Positions 1 to 12,556 of a stretch of 64,000 bases of DNA are shown here, piece after piece. Source of the DNA: Pezizomycotina sp. ARF18 (lineage: Eukaryota; Ascomycota); assembly GCA_002224055.1 (NCBI GenBank), contig AZLU01000009.1, positions 317,571 through 381,570 on the forward strand, read 5' to 3'. A program made the position numbers and the translations under genes. The notes under the pieces were generated by a model. That model did not search any database and was not told the DNA's origin. It worked only from the letters and a program-made list of their open reading frames with translations. Every line of letters starts with the position of its first letter. Position 1 is the stretch's first letter.

Positions 1-117
1 TTTTTTTTGATTTTTTTATTCCATCTTCCAATGTCTCAAGCAAAAAGTTGGTCTCGGTGAACATCAGAAAAGTCTAACCACCTTCCTTCACTCTCTCCAG
101 AATAATATAACAGGGCC

Positions 118-2342
118 ATGGCTGCTCTAGCCTTCGAGTCCTCCTCCATGTCAGACTTCCTATATCGACGACGACAGACAAAGCACTCAACAGCCGTCGC
201 CTTCAGCACATCAGCCCTCAACATACCTGCAATCTCCCCTCCATCATCAACAACAACAACAACAACACGAAGACTCGCTCGTCAAGCAGGACCTTGACTT
301 TCCGCCCTCCTCTCCTCCGCCGCCTCCCATCAGCCATTCTACACAGAAGAAGACCTGACAAATCTCAGCGCAAGAGTCAATGGCTTACTAACGCGCCGTA
401 CTACGCGACGGAAATCCCAAGGCATCTGTCCTTCGATGCCCACAACCCGCACATGATGATGCAGTCGCGCTGCGCGCGTTCTACAACCCAATGGCTGCCC
501 AGCAGACCCACAGTGCCTTCCAGTAAACTCCACGCCATCTTCCCCTTCCACCTCGGCCGAAATGTTCGACTTCTCCTCCCACAGCAGCGTAGGCTCAGTC
601 CCGTCCGTCCCATCGTCGGATCGCGGGTCGCCTTTTTCGGGAACTGAGGAGTGGCCAATGAGCAACGTCGAGGACGCCAACGTCAGCATCTACAATGGTG
701 AGTACACCAGCTGGCCTGGTCTGCCACAGCCGTGGGAACAACAGTCCGACAACATTCCCAAAGCTGAAGGTTTCGTTGGTGAGTGCATCAATCACGATCA
801 GCCTCGCACAAAGTCTGCCTTGCTAACGTAAACAACCACCGTCTTATACTAGACCCCAACCTCATTAACACCATCTCGAGGGCCACCTCGCGTCACACTT
901 CTGTTGATCTAAGTGCCTCCCTCGCATCTCTCGCCGCAACACCCTAAGACACTCCCTTATCCTCCAGCGCCGCTCAGCTCTCCCGCACTCTTCCATCATC
1001 TCCTCCAAGGGCTCTCCTCAGTCTTACATCGAGGACATCTCCTTCCCCGAAGCCTTCGTAGGCACAGCTGCCATGAACCGTGACCAGTCCATCCACAAGC
1101 ACCGCCGCACCGCGTCGAGTGCTTCCTCCCCGGAAGCATGAGCGGTTCGTCGACCGTCATGGCTCCAACGCCAACAACCGTGACAGCTTCTGCCCCGACT
1201 GCAACAAGGTCTTCCGCGACCTCCGGGCCCACCAGCTTACCCACCTCAAGGAGAGGCCCGAGAAGTGCCCCATTGCCAGCTGCGAGTACTCCAAGAAGGG
1301 CTTCGCCCGCAAGTATGATTGCCAAAGCACACCCTCACTCACTACAAGGGAACAATGGTCTGTGGTTTTCTGCCCCCGGCTCAGGTCTCGCCACCGAGAA
1401 GACCTTCAACCGCGCCGATGTCTTCAAGAGGCACCTGATGTCCGTCCACAACGTCGAGCAGACCCCGCCTAACGGTCGCAGCAAGAAGGCCGCTCCTGTC
1501 CCCAACAGGTCTTCTTCCATCCAGAACGTCGAGTCCTCCGCTGCCCAGTCCCGCGCTTCTACTTCCCCTACCTCTTCTACCTTCCCGGCCTTCCCCAAGG
1601 GAGCCGACGGCAAGTGCTCCACCTGCGGCGTTACTTTCCTCAACGCCCAGCAGTTCTACGAGCATCTCGACGACTGCGTCCTCCACAAGGTCACCGAGGC
1701 CGAGCCTGCCGGCGATATCAACGCCGCCAACCTCGACCAGGTCAAGATCGAGGACATCCAGGCTACCCTGGCCGAGCACGGCCTCCTGGACATGACCACC
1801 GAGACAACAACGAAGACGAAGAGGACGAGGAAGACGATGAGGACGGTAAGAACCTCCTCACCGGCCTCGGCGTCGCACCGCTGGCCGCAAGAACGCTGCC
1901 GGCCGTAAGGGTTCCGGTGTTGCGGGTCGGTGACAACGAACACATCCTCGTCGTGTCAATGCTTTCTCGCACGTCGGGGGTGGTACTTCCTCCTCCTCCT
2001 CTTCATCAATGACCGCCTCCAAGAAATCTGGCAAGGGCGTTTCATCCTGCACCGGCGGTGGCCGCAAGCGCAGAAGAACCTTCCCCCTTCGTGGGGTGCA
2101 ACCCGGAGAAGATGATCACCAAGCGCAGGTGCCTCGTCGTCTACGACGGGGCCAAGGAGCTTTGCCGCGACGAAATGATGATGAGCTCCGAGTGGGAGGT
2201 CCGCAGCTCTCTCAACGGCGTCGAAGGTGGCGCCGAGGTGAGCGACCTCGACTACTGGACCGTCATGCGCGCCAATGCCTTCTTGGACGCTGTCAACGAG
2301 CCTACCAGCGCTACCTCCACTACCGCCACTACTGTGGCTTAA
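118..2342 (+). CDS. C2H2 zinc-finger transcription factor (frame-broken in this sequence)
   Basis: This is a probable nuclear DNA-binding regulator. The N-terminal part is Gln/Pro/Ser-rich and read in mixed frames. A clear segment from 562 (MFDFSSHSSVGS) runs into an intron at 779-852 (GTGAGT..TACTAG, branch TGCTAAC). The zinc-finger block begins near 1188 with FCPDCNKVFRDLRAHQLTH, a short finger with only nine residues between Cys and His, followed by CPIASCEYSKKGFARKYD and FNRADVFKRHLMSVHNVEQTPPN. A later CSTCGVTFLNAQQFYEHLDDC adds another Cys/His unit (about 1614-1680). The C-terminal block KRRCLVVYDGAKELCRDEMM, ending at the TAA of 2340-2342, recurs with fingers of this type in Pezizomycotina (from memory). 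At least four frame changes are needed, for example TTTT at 1366-1369 and CCCCC at 1373-1377. The start is uncertain: ATG 118 has a good context but its frame closes early. I know the family type but not a named orthologue. Confidence 0.8.
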
Positions 2343-3000
2343 AGCATTTTCCTTTTTCTTCCTTTTTATTCTTTCGGTTTCGTTTGGGTTTGTTTTTCTT
2401 GTAGGATTTTTTTTTTTTTTCTTCTCACTTGCTTTTCTTTTCGGTTGGTTTTTTTTAACGCAACGCATTGATTTTCCTGTTTGAACGAGTTTCATTTCAT
2501 ACAAAAACATTCCTTTTTTTCAATTCTTTTTTTTTAAACGCGGCATCCCTGGACGGTCCTTACACTTTTTTTTTTTTTTTTTTTTTGCTTTCTTCATTGA
2601 TACTGGTTATTTTAATTATCTATACCTCTTTCAACTGTAATTTACATTTTTACACCATCACACACCCCACTCGTTTTAGACAGGTTCATCTTTTTTTTTT
2701 TTCTCTTACACACGATACAAAAAAGCCATTCTTTTTAATTATTGAATAATTATAATGATGTATGGTTTAACGGCATTTTCCTTTTTTTTTTTTTTTTTGT
2801 ACTGGTAACTTTTGGGGACATAACTGGTGTTCTACTGCGTTTTTGCTTTGCTTTTCTGTGCTTTTTTCTCTACTTCCAAAAAAATATTTATGGGTCTTGG
2901 CTTGGCAGAGTACTTCTTTTTTTTTTTACTTAGGGAGTTGAATAGCAACTCCTAACAACCAAATGATAAATGTAAAGGGCGATTTGAGCCTTTTACTATC
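2343..3000 (+). other. T-rich 3' flank of the C2H2 gene
   Basis: Directly after the stop codon the sequence becomes strongly T-rich on the coding strand, with T runs of about 8 to 16 bases at 2407, 2565, 2692, 2783 and 2917. The short ORFs here are Phe-rich artefacts of these runs. A long 3' UTR is the simplest reading. Similar T-rich flanks follow the genes ending at 42716, 53281 and (minus strand) 60132. Confidence 0.4.
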
Positions 3001-3090
3001 TCAAACAAATAACTTCGTCTTCTCTTCGGATTATGTGAACTTTTGTATAATCGATTTGAATGAAAGGAACATACTTGGTTTTCCTTTTCT

Positions 3091-3233
3091 TTTTTTTTTT
3101 TTTTTTTTTTTTGGGGGGGGTTCTTACTAACTACAGCGCTTCGGGCCCGAAAAGCGGGTAAGGAATTTTTTTTTTTTGGGTAGGGCTGAAAGCTCCCCTT
3201 CCCGCTTTAAGACAAAAAAAAAAAAAAAAAAAA
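3091..3233. repeat. Foldback inverted repeat bounded by T22 and A20
   Basis: A T22 run (3091-3112) is matched by an A20 run (3214-3233). Inside them AAAGCGGGTAAGG (3151-3163) is complementary, with one bulge, to CCTTCCCGCTTT (3197-3208). A separate small palindrome CGGGCCCG lies at 3142-3149. The whole 143-base unit could fold into one long hairpin. It encodes nothing visible. It could be a small foldback or MITE-like element, or a chance pairing of homopolymers around a real 12 bp stem. Confidence 0.45.
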
Positions 3234-4490
3234 GAACAAGAGTCAAGACTGCTTAAACAGGAATTATAAGCCTTTTACGGAGTATAACAACAAACGGCGA
3301 CGGTTTAGCAAAGGAAGGCGAGCGTTACCGAACATATGATCGTAAAGCAAATACTTACTGGAATAAGTGTTTCCGGCGGGTTCCGCAAGTTGGGTTGGTT
3401 TTTTGGTTTTTACTTTACTGGCTTTTTTTTTTTTTTTTTTTCGCGCCCGTAAGTCACGGGGTTGGAGTGTTCTAACTTTTTATTGGCATGTGCTTACACG
3501 ACGGCAACCACGGATATCTTTTTTTTTTTTGTTAGTGTATATCATCCGTTCCCGTGCCTTTATGAAAATTCCAGGGCTGAGAAATCTTTTACTGTTGGAC
3601 TTTGTATGAGAAAAGTGGGGGGGGGAGAGGAGGAGGAGGAGGGGAGGCTCTCGTATAACCAACTCGTAAGAACGGAGGCTCTTTGCGAGAGCTAGGATTG
3701 TCCCTTGCAATTGTGCTGAGGCTTAGAAAAAAAAAAAAAGAGTTTGTTAGAAGAGCGCCGCGGCAGATCCATTTACGATGTATCCAATAGTCTCGCTCAG
3801 AACTCTCCCAAGAAAGGGGAAAAAAAAAACTCGCATCCAACATAATATAACATGCCATACTGAGCAACAACAACAGCGGAGGCTTTTTTTTTTTTTTCCC
3901 TTACTACTTTTTTTTATTTTTGGTCCTCGTCTCCTTGTTATGGGCGTTCCTCTACGGAGGATCATAATATAGAGAGTCAAAGAGAGTTATATAAAAAAAC
4001 AAAAAAGGGAAAGGGAAAGGGAAAGAAAGCCGTTTAGGTTTGAAGAGACATACTTCAACTAGGAGTTTTTTTCTTTTAATGTATACTTTGGTTTTTTGAG
4101 TCACGCGACGGTAATAACAGAGCTTTTTGGTAATGACGACAGCGGGGGAGAAAAGAATAACAACAACGACTGTTAGAGACAACAACCTTCTACCGGGACG
4201 GAGCAGAAGAGGGGGAGGGGAAAGATTTGGAATAATACTCACTGGTAGCTGTTCCTTGAAGAAGAGCGGGGACCGTTACAGCAAAAAAAAAAGGAATGAA
4301 GGTTTTTCAGCTAGCGGTTTTGAAAAAAAAAAATATGGTTATCGAGAAGCTTGGATGGAGAAGGAGAAGCAGAAGAAGAACTGCTGAGAACGTAAGCTGT
4401 ATCATGATCACCCGTCTGGATATAACTCGGCTTCTTTCATCGGGTTTCCGAGTCCCCCCTTAGCTTTTTCCGTCTGAAGGTTTTATTTGT

Positions 4491-4523
4491 CAGTAGTAGT
4501 AGTAGCAGTAGTAGCAGTAGTAG
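4491..4523. repeat. Trinucleotide microsatellite (GTA/GCA)n
   Basis: An imperfect AGT/AGC trinucleotide array of about 11 units in non-coding sequence. Confidence 0.8.
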
Positions 4524-7500
4524 GATAACACTGTTGCGATCATCATAATCGGGATTCATGAGGTCTGTCTAGCAGTCTTCTATCTATAATGACATCTGTG
4601 ACTTCTCCAATAACGAGCCGTGACATCCAACGATACTTAACCGGAAAAAGCTATATCATCTTGATATTCCACTTACCCAAGCCACTTCATGTTTAAAACA
4701 AAAAAAAGCTTTTAAGACATGTCAAATAAAACCATTCATCAAAGTTTTAAGTCATTTAATAATTATTTCCTACCCCAGGTTTTACATTTTAAAACCGAAC
4801 CAGAATATCAGTCAATATCGATATTTCCCAGCCTGAAATCTAAATGTTTAAAATGCTCCAATAACGAACTGGTAGCGTTACACAGTATAAAACCTTGGAA
4901 AGTTTTTTTTTTTTTTATCCTGTTATTTTTTTTTGTGAATTATAGTATTGATGATTGGGATAGCTGAATAACTTTGGCAAGCTTTCAGGTCTTCGACGTC
5001 TTACATGCTGAGCTCAAACGTCAGGTTCAACTTGGCGACAGGGAGAGAGAGGCTCAGGGAGGCTCGTAAAAAAGCTTGTGGAGTATATAGCAAGGATAAA
5101 ATTATACGTTCAAAGAGTTTTTTTTGTGAAGCTTTAAGTGTATGATAAGACGAGAAAGGTAAAAAAAAACAAAAAAAAAAAAAAAAAAAAAAAAGAAAAG
5201 AATTAAGTTAGAGCTCACCAGCTACCGGGGTTTGTGTACGAGGAGCTATAGCTATAGCTAGCTATTGGCTCACTTATTATTAACAGAATAACAGAACGTT
5301 TTACTGTTCCTAACAGAGATCGAGAAAAAAGAGGAGGAACGAGAGGGAGGAGACAAGGCGCCAGAGAAGGGGGAACTTGTTGTTGTAAAAAGAGTGTCAT
5401 GTGGATATTCTGCTACAAGAGCAGTTAAATATTCTAAGACAAAAAATCGGTTTTCACCAAGGAGATTTTTCCTCCCCTTGATTGAAATAAAAGGCGAAGC
5501 CATGGTCCGGAAGTCAGCAGGAGCGAAATTGTTAGGCTAGACTTGTTCGGATTTGAAGAATTTCTCTTATGAAAATAAATAAATAAGAACATATCGAATA
5601 AATAACGGAAGGATGGCTATGTAGCAGTGAGCCATTTGTCTCATGATTCTTTTTTTTTCGCAAAATCGGATAGTATGGTATGGTATATATATCGTCCCAC
5701 AACATATTATATTTCGGAATCGCAGCCGTATAGCAAGGAGGATATTCTATTTTTGTATAATTGACTTCAGAACATGATCGATAAGAGGCTTATATTATTA
5801 CATCTCTTTTTTTCCTTAACTTCTTTTTTTTTTTTTTTTTTTCCCGGGAAACCTTTTTTCTCTAACTTCTTGGGTCCCGTAACCCCAGACGGCTAGATAA
5901 AAATTAAAAACAAGAAAGCAAAAGGGTAAGAAGTGTCGAGAAGGAGGGCAATACATGGCGGAAAAGCGGGAAGGTGAGGAGTTTATGGCGCGATGTTCGT
6001 CGGAGGTATAGTGCTTTCTTTCTATCATCTAACTTACCACGCCTTGCAAAAGCCTCATACTCCACCCTCATGAGCGGGTATCCCGTGCGCCCCGTGCGCA
6101 TTTTGTTGTCTCAAGAAAGTGTCTACGAGGGAATTATTGGGGCTTCGTTGTTGAATAGTGCTATGCAAAGTTTGTTGATAAGGAGCTTATGATTACATAT
6201 CGTGAATAATTATTCATTTATCATTGTTAACGTGAGACTGCTTCGATCTGATTGGATTTGTTTGCCAAGCATTCACATTCAGACTTGATAAAGTGCTTTT
6301 GGAGTTTCTGATAGATTGAAGTTCGATGAATATCTTACTCTCTTGCTTGAACTGTATTTTATCTGATTACGTCTGAGACCCGTGTCTAAGGCAAGAGGCA
6401 TGCGGCTCTGAAACGTTTGCGGATCGCAACTTTTTTTTGGTGCTCCTTTCCGTAAAAATTTAACATTGGTTACAGTGCCATTTCATGATAGATTTGGTCA
6501 GGCGACGCAGTTTTGTTCCTCGATTAATAGAATCGATATCGCGAATTCGGATTTCGTGTCTTTCTCGGATCTCGTGTATATGGGGTTAAGGCGAAAAAAA
6601 AAACGTGGTTGCGATAGTACCGTGCGATAGTCAACCGATGTCTAGACGCAAGCGGCAAAAAAAAAAAAAAAACAGATCTCGTGTTCGTTTGTTTAGCGAA
6701 ATTACGGCTTTTCGCGATTCCCTTTTGGAAACGAAATGTATCGTTAGCAATATCCAATCTCGTTTAGATCCGAGCACTAGAAGAGGCAAACGGAACCTAC
6801 CGAAAAACCAGTTAACTATGCGGTATTTCTCCGCCGCAAACGTATCTGGTTCCCGGGTCGTATTATTCCGGATCGCAAAATACCGCGAACGACAAAATTC
6901 CGTGCGTCACAAATAAGTTAAAGCTCCATTCAAGCGGGCCGGAGTGACAATGAGCGTTGACGCCGGAATAATTCTTCCTTTTCTTTTCGGCTGTAGCCCG
7001 ATCTTCGAATGTGCATTAGAAAAAAAAAAAAAATTTAAAGACGCTTTTGTCTGTAGTTGTCACTCGCCTTGCTTCCTAATGCATGGTTGGAATATTTGAT
7101 GCACGATATTGCGCGATTCGAGAGGTTGGGGTAAAGGCGAAAAAAGGCGAAAAGGGGTTTGGGCCACAGTTATTCAACTGGTATTCAATCAGTAGGAATT
7201 TCGAGAATGAGTTTTATTCCGCTTGCTCTCCATACCAGCCTGAAGCTCGCGATGTTTTGGTTAGAGGCATTAATGCCGCCTTGCTGAATATTAATTAAAA
7301 ACGGGCACGCTAAAAGTCTCATATATGTGGGGACGTTCAGACTTTATAGCAGTGAGACGTTTTCTTTTTGAGTTAATGAGCTTTCAATCAAGCTTCTCGC
7401 GGCGTCGGAATATTTATTCCGCTGGCACTCTCTCGATCCAGCCGCCCTAGTGTACATCTCATGTAAGCTTATCAGCTTCTCCCCCTCTTCGCAGTTCGAA

Positions 7501-10500
7501 GTAGTCCAAAAAAAAAAAATCGGGATCGTGTATATGTCACACAACGTAAACAGTTTTGAACCTGGTGTATGGATTATGAAAATATATCAAAATCGGTTAC
7601 ACGGGTTCCTGATCGACGTGAACGGATAGAGGTAGAGATATCCCAGAAATAAAGAAGCTACCAATCAAAAAGCTAGCTGTCATACTATTTTGAACGAGCC
7701 AGCCCTCAGTTTAGCGACTTATTCTCCGATTGTGGCTCTTTGGAGTTTGAGTTAGACAGCTCACATAGCTTGGCTAGCTCCTCCAAGAAGGGCAGCGGGA
7801 GGAGCAAGTGGCACGCGAAGCTTAACCAAACTCGAGCAGTTTTACGTCAAACTCAGCGGATAATCCGTTTGCGGAATCTTCAAGTGAACCGGCCAGGTTC
7901 ATCCGTCGCATAAGTGTTTTTTTTTTTTTTTTTTTGCCTCACCTTTTTGCGTAACTTGCCGGCGCACGGAGCGGTTATTGCCGATGCACAACAACGACAT
8001 GCCTTAACGGTACTATACGCAGGCCGAAAGAGAATTGCCCGACGTCGCCCGATATTGCCTGTTGCGGGAACGAGTTGTTGTTTCGTGAGCGATCGACGGA
8101 TACAGTTTGAGGAACGAAGTCGAGAAGGCTACGAGAATCGAGGGACGGTTATTGGCACTGGATACTCGGCTTTTACTGCAGACGGTTTGAACGAAATGGA
8201 AGTTTTTGAGATGATATTCCATTTGTGTTACTTTTGCCCAATGCTGGAATAGATATTGCGCCGTTTGAGGTTACAGTTCTTTTTTGACCATGTATTAGGG
8301 CAAAGATATTGATTAGCCAACTTAAATAAAAATCGTACGATGTGAAATCTTGGTAATAGTGCGCAATAGTTGCGGAATTCTTCAAGGGCGGAGTTTCTGC
8401 CCGACGTTGATATCCTCAGCTCAGGCAATATTTGGCGGGATATGTGTTCTTAGCTATATCTAGATTCGTCGAATGCCATGGCTACAATTCCATGTTTATC
8501 GAACGGCCATAGCTCAATTGAGCTATTGCACAGATGCATCAGATTGATACCGTTGTAAATTTCATGGAAGAAGCTGAAGATTTCCCGCAGTCTCTGGATA
8601 GTTACTCTTAGTGCCTCGGGCCGTTTTTCTTCTTTTTTATACACTTGCTCAGCCTTAAGGTAAAGTGGAGTCGTCATGTAGACATTGCGGGATGCGTTTC
8701 TTATCTCTGGATCTGCACTGTTTCACACAAGGGAGGTTTTCCAAGGCTTTGTTTTCTGGGTATAGGTATGATCGAAAAAAAAAAAAAAAAAGTAGTTCGC
8801 TCATCTCATATGCGATGCTTCAAATTAATGAACTTCACAGAGATGGTACATCGTGAAGTACCAATACCTTTTTCGTTATATCTTGCCAGTTTCTATGTCC
8901 GAACACTGCCGCGATGTCCGAAGGCAACATAAATAAATGCGTGCTACGATAACACGATTTTTCTTTTCTCCATGTTTTACTATCTCTTGGCCGATGTTCT
9001 AGTCCAATCCTAAGACATATTCCAAACCAAGAGAATTTCTAGAATGATTTCTTAGAGTAGGCAGCTTCGTATGCAAAAGTAAGTGCGGAAGTGCATGAAT
9101 CAAAACACCATCTCGTCAGAGTTGCCGCTGTAACGACGAAAACAAAGTATCAAGTTCAGCTCCGCACCACCAGGCTTCTAAACGTCAAAAGAGTGATAGT
9201 GAATTCGATGAAATGTCTTTGATGCCAATGTTGCGATTGTTTGCGATTGATTTCGCGGTTGTTCGGCCAAGAATATATTGTGCGGCCAGTAATTAAGATC
9301 AATTTGTCATGATACTTGCGCCTGCGGTGTTAGTGTCCTTTAATAATAACAAAGTTTAACAGAAGGACCTTTGTTAGTCTGGTTTGAGTTGTTTTTCGGT
9401 AAGAATTTCTTAAGGGACGAGTTTTCATGATACGTCAAGGTTATTCCCTGGTCATAGATTCTTTTCGGGCTAGGCAGACCGATAACGGGTTCGAACGTTT
9501 CGAAACAAGAAAGACTATCGAGAATATTCTAAACTTGATCCATAATACCATGTATTGATAACAATGATAAAAAAAAAATGGTCTTAGACTTTCAGCCTTA
9601 TGGGAATTTCGCTTATGGGATTAGACTTTTCCCGGAGAATTAGATACAGGATCGTGTCTACCTTGACTTGAAATTTCTTGGGTGATGTGATGTCAACGTT
9701 CGCGCCCGTTCGGATATGTCAGAGTTTCCGATGTCCCTATTCATGCGAAATTATGCGTTCGACGAACAACAACTTGGGGGTTACAATCGCCAAAATTTTT
9801 TTATAACGCGGTTCAAGCTTCTACCTTGAATGTATTTGTTCCTGATCTCATTATACTTCAACGGCCGACAGATACCCTAAAGTCACGTTTGGGTGGGTTG
9901 GCTCGGTTGGATATACCCTGTGCAAATTTCCGCCTTCCGCACTTTTTTACTTTCAACGTCTATTGCGCTATTTTTAATGTAATTCGATGGCGTGAGTGCG
10001 GTAACGTTCTATTAAGAGGAGCATCTTTAGGCGACGCGGCCGCCTTGTCATTTGCTTAAAGCTTCCCTTGGTATAAAAAATTTTTTTTCTTTTATTTCTT
10101 AGACCTCTATAGATCTAACATACCATGTTTGTCTCTGTTTGTAGGTCCCGTACCTTATTATTTTCCTAAGACTGTTCATGGATCATCCCATGGTTAACAA
10201 TGGTAATGGAGCTTATAATTCCAATTTTACCGTACGAAACGGTTAAGACTCCGAAAAGCAAAAGAATAACAAGAACAATGGTTCTTTATTCGGTCACCCG
10301 CGCTCCCGCCGAGTTGGAACTCCTGTACTTTGTCTTGTGCCTGCCTTTGGAGGGTGTTGACTGAAAAGTTCCCAATGACGGTATTTCCTAGGATAACGCG
10401 ATATGAGCAGTTGAATCAGAATCATCAACGGTTCGATGTCTCTGCTCTTGTTGTTGCTGTTCTTTTCTTTTCCTACTCTTCTTAATATAGTTGAAACAGC

Positions 10501-11725
10501 TTCTTGTTTACCACCGCCCGGAGGAAATTTCAAAATGGCCCGGTCTCATCAAAACGCTCAAATAGCCCAGAAAATAGATTGAAGACCGAACGGTTATACC
10601 ACTGGTAAATAGGCTGACACGTTTGTTATCTATTAACTTGAAAATATGCCTATCGTCATTTTTTTTAAAAAATTTGCGGTCTTGATTCTCTCCTGATTGT
10701 TGTCGTGGAAGTTGTCAGCTGTAACACGGTGAAGAAAACGAGAAAACACAAGCGAATTTTTCTGCGCTCCAGAATGTGTGATATCTATGGAAAAGGAAAT
10801 CGGGCCAGATCGATAAGAGAATTTCGAAACATTAACCTTAACGGAATAAACCCACCCGCTTTACTTCCTTCATGAGAAAAACAATCGACGTGCAAACGGT
10901 GAAACACTAGATCTCAGTAGCTATAAGGGGGTGATAATATTATCGAACTTCAATATAGAAGAGGAAATGGAAGTTTTCCATTAGTTCCCCATGTTCCGAT
11001 TGCCGTTTTTCATTCCTCGCGTGCTGAAATCTGGCTGTGCTCGCCGAACAAGCGAGTGAGATAAAATGGAAACATGAACAAAACAATAGCGCCATCTAGT
11101 AGCCGTAAAGAAAACCTGGGAAAAAAACAAGACGGGTGCCTAACCAATTGAAGATCAATTGAGGAGAAAACAAAAGAGCCTTATGAGCTAGTCACAGTAT
11201 TCGAGCTTTTGATATAAGAAAGTTCTGTTTGCCATGTGGCAGGAAGCGAGAAAAGAATGTGTTTTGAAACATTTCAAACGAGCACTGCCACTTACATTAT
11301 CGTTATCGCGTTTCTTCTTTCTCGCTTGAGGCTTTATTTTCTCTGCACCGTTAGCATAGTGCACGAGGCTTAGACGTTTTACACGCGCATACGGAGCATA
11401 GTGGAAGAAAACAAAGAGACACGCCTTACTCTTAGGGCGTTTATATCATATGCGCATGTGCATATATATGTTCGAAGAACCGGGCGCCCAGTAGGGAGAT
11501 GTTCTTTCTTTCGTCTCGCGGATTTTCGGATACAGCCGAATAGCAAGAATTCTCCATGCGAAACAACCGTTTATGCTCCGCGAAGGCTGTGTATGTTTCT
11601 AGATCCACTCGCCAATAATGTATTCAAACATCGTTAAAGATCTTTCGGTTAGCGAAACAAGCCGTAAGGCTGCGTGCGCGGTAAGCATTGTTTATAGAGC
11701 GCCACTGCATGCAGCCCTACGATGC

Positions 11726-11743
11726 GGGGGGGGGGGGGGGGGG
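11726..11743. repeat. G18 homopolymer
   Basis: Eighteen consecutive G residues, by far the longest G/C run in a window where long runs are nearly always A/T. It could form a G-rich structure, or its length may be poorly determined by sequencing. Confidence 0.85.
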
Positions 11744-12556
11744 TCGAAGCGAAAGTTTGCCGGCCGTTGAAAAATATTTAACGCATATACGCCAAGCGGA
11801 GATGGCATGTTAAAAGTTCTCCAAAAGTTTAAACTTCCTGCACAAGAAGGATAAAATAAGCCTTACTCTGAAAGCTGCCTTGCGATAGCTGATATGGAGT
11901 TTTGAAGCTATAGCTAAGTTGTTTTACTTCGAGAAAGATGACTAAACTATTTAGAGGTGTATGCTTGGATTTTAAGCTACAAGAGCTTCTGAATAGGTAA
12001 GCTTTCTTGAGCTCTGGTTTCGTGTGTAGACTATAGTATAGAGCTTATATTTCTCCCCGGAATACCAAGCTCTCGAACCACCCAGACGCTGTTTCGTGAA
12101 GCGATGGTGTAGATCGTTGCTGCGCTGACGGTTAAATCTCAATGACTGCCTTGAGACTTTAAAGCTCGTGGGCGATGATCCGGGAGTAAACGGCGATCTC
12201 GCAAAAAAAAAAATTTGTGGATTGGGGAGCTCGAGCACTCGGGCGCGAAATGTCGCATGATAGGATTGCAAAACGCGAGAGAAAGGAAAATTACTATTTA
12301 ACCGAAATTCCGGTAAATGATGTCCCCGAACGCCTGTGGCTATGTAGCTGGCATTCTGGAGTCCACTCTCGCGGAGGATCTCTCGCGAAGTGCCTGTTTC
12401 TTGAGGCTGGAATATTCTAACATTTAGTTCAAACAAAGCCGTGGTATGAAGTGTGACGCGATGCATATTTTACGGCAACTGAGCTGTTTCGACATGGAAT
12501 AGAACTTCGGAGGGTATTGCTGGACGCTCTGAAGCAAGTCTAGAAAGTGGCAAGAT

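Larger units (their letters stand above)
3234..12556. other. Gene-poor stretch, no intact gene recognised
   Basis: About 9.3 kb without a convincing coding region on either strand. ORFs are short, have mixed composition and show no motif I recognise. The stretch contains a GTAGTAGCA-type microsatellite (4491-4523), GGGAAA repeats near 4005-4025, many A/T runs and a G18 run (11726-11743). No terminal repeats, transposase or reverse-transcriptase motifs were seen by eye. Confidence 0.5.

Noticed and set aside
11972-12466. 164-codon minus-strand ORF
   Set aside because: Longest ORF of the gene-poor part, but no domain, no splice context and mixed composition; likely chance.
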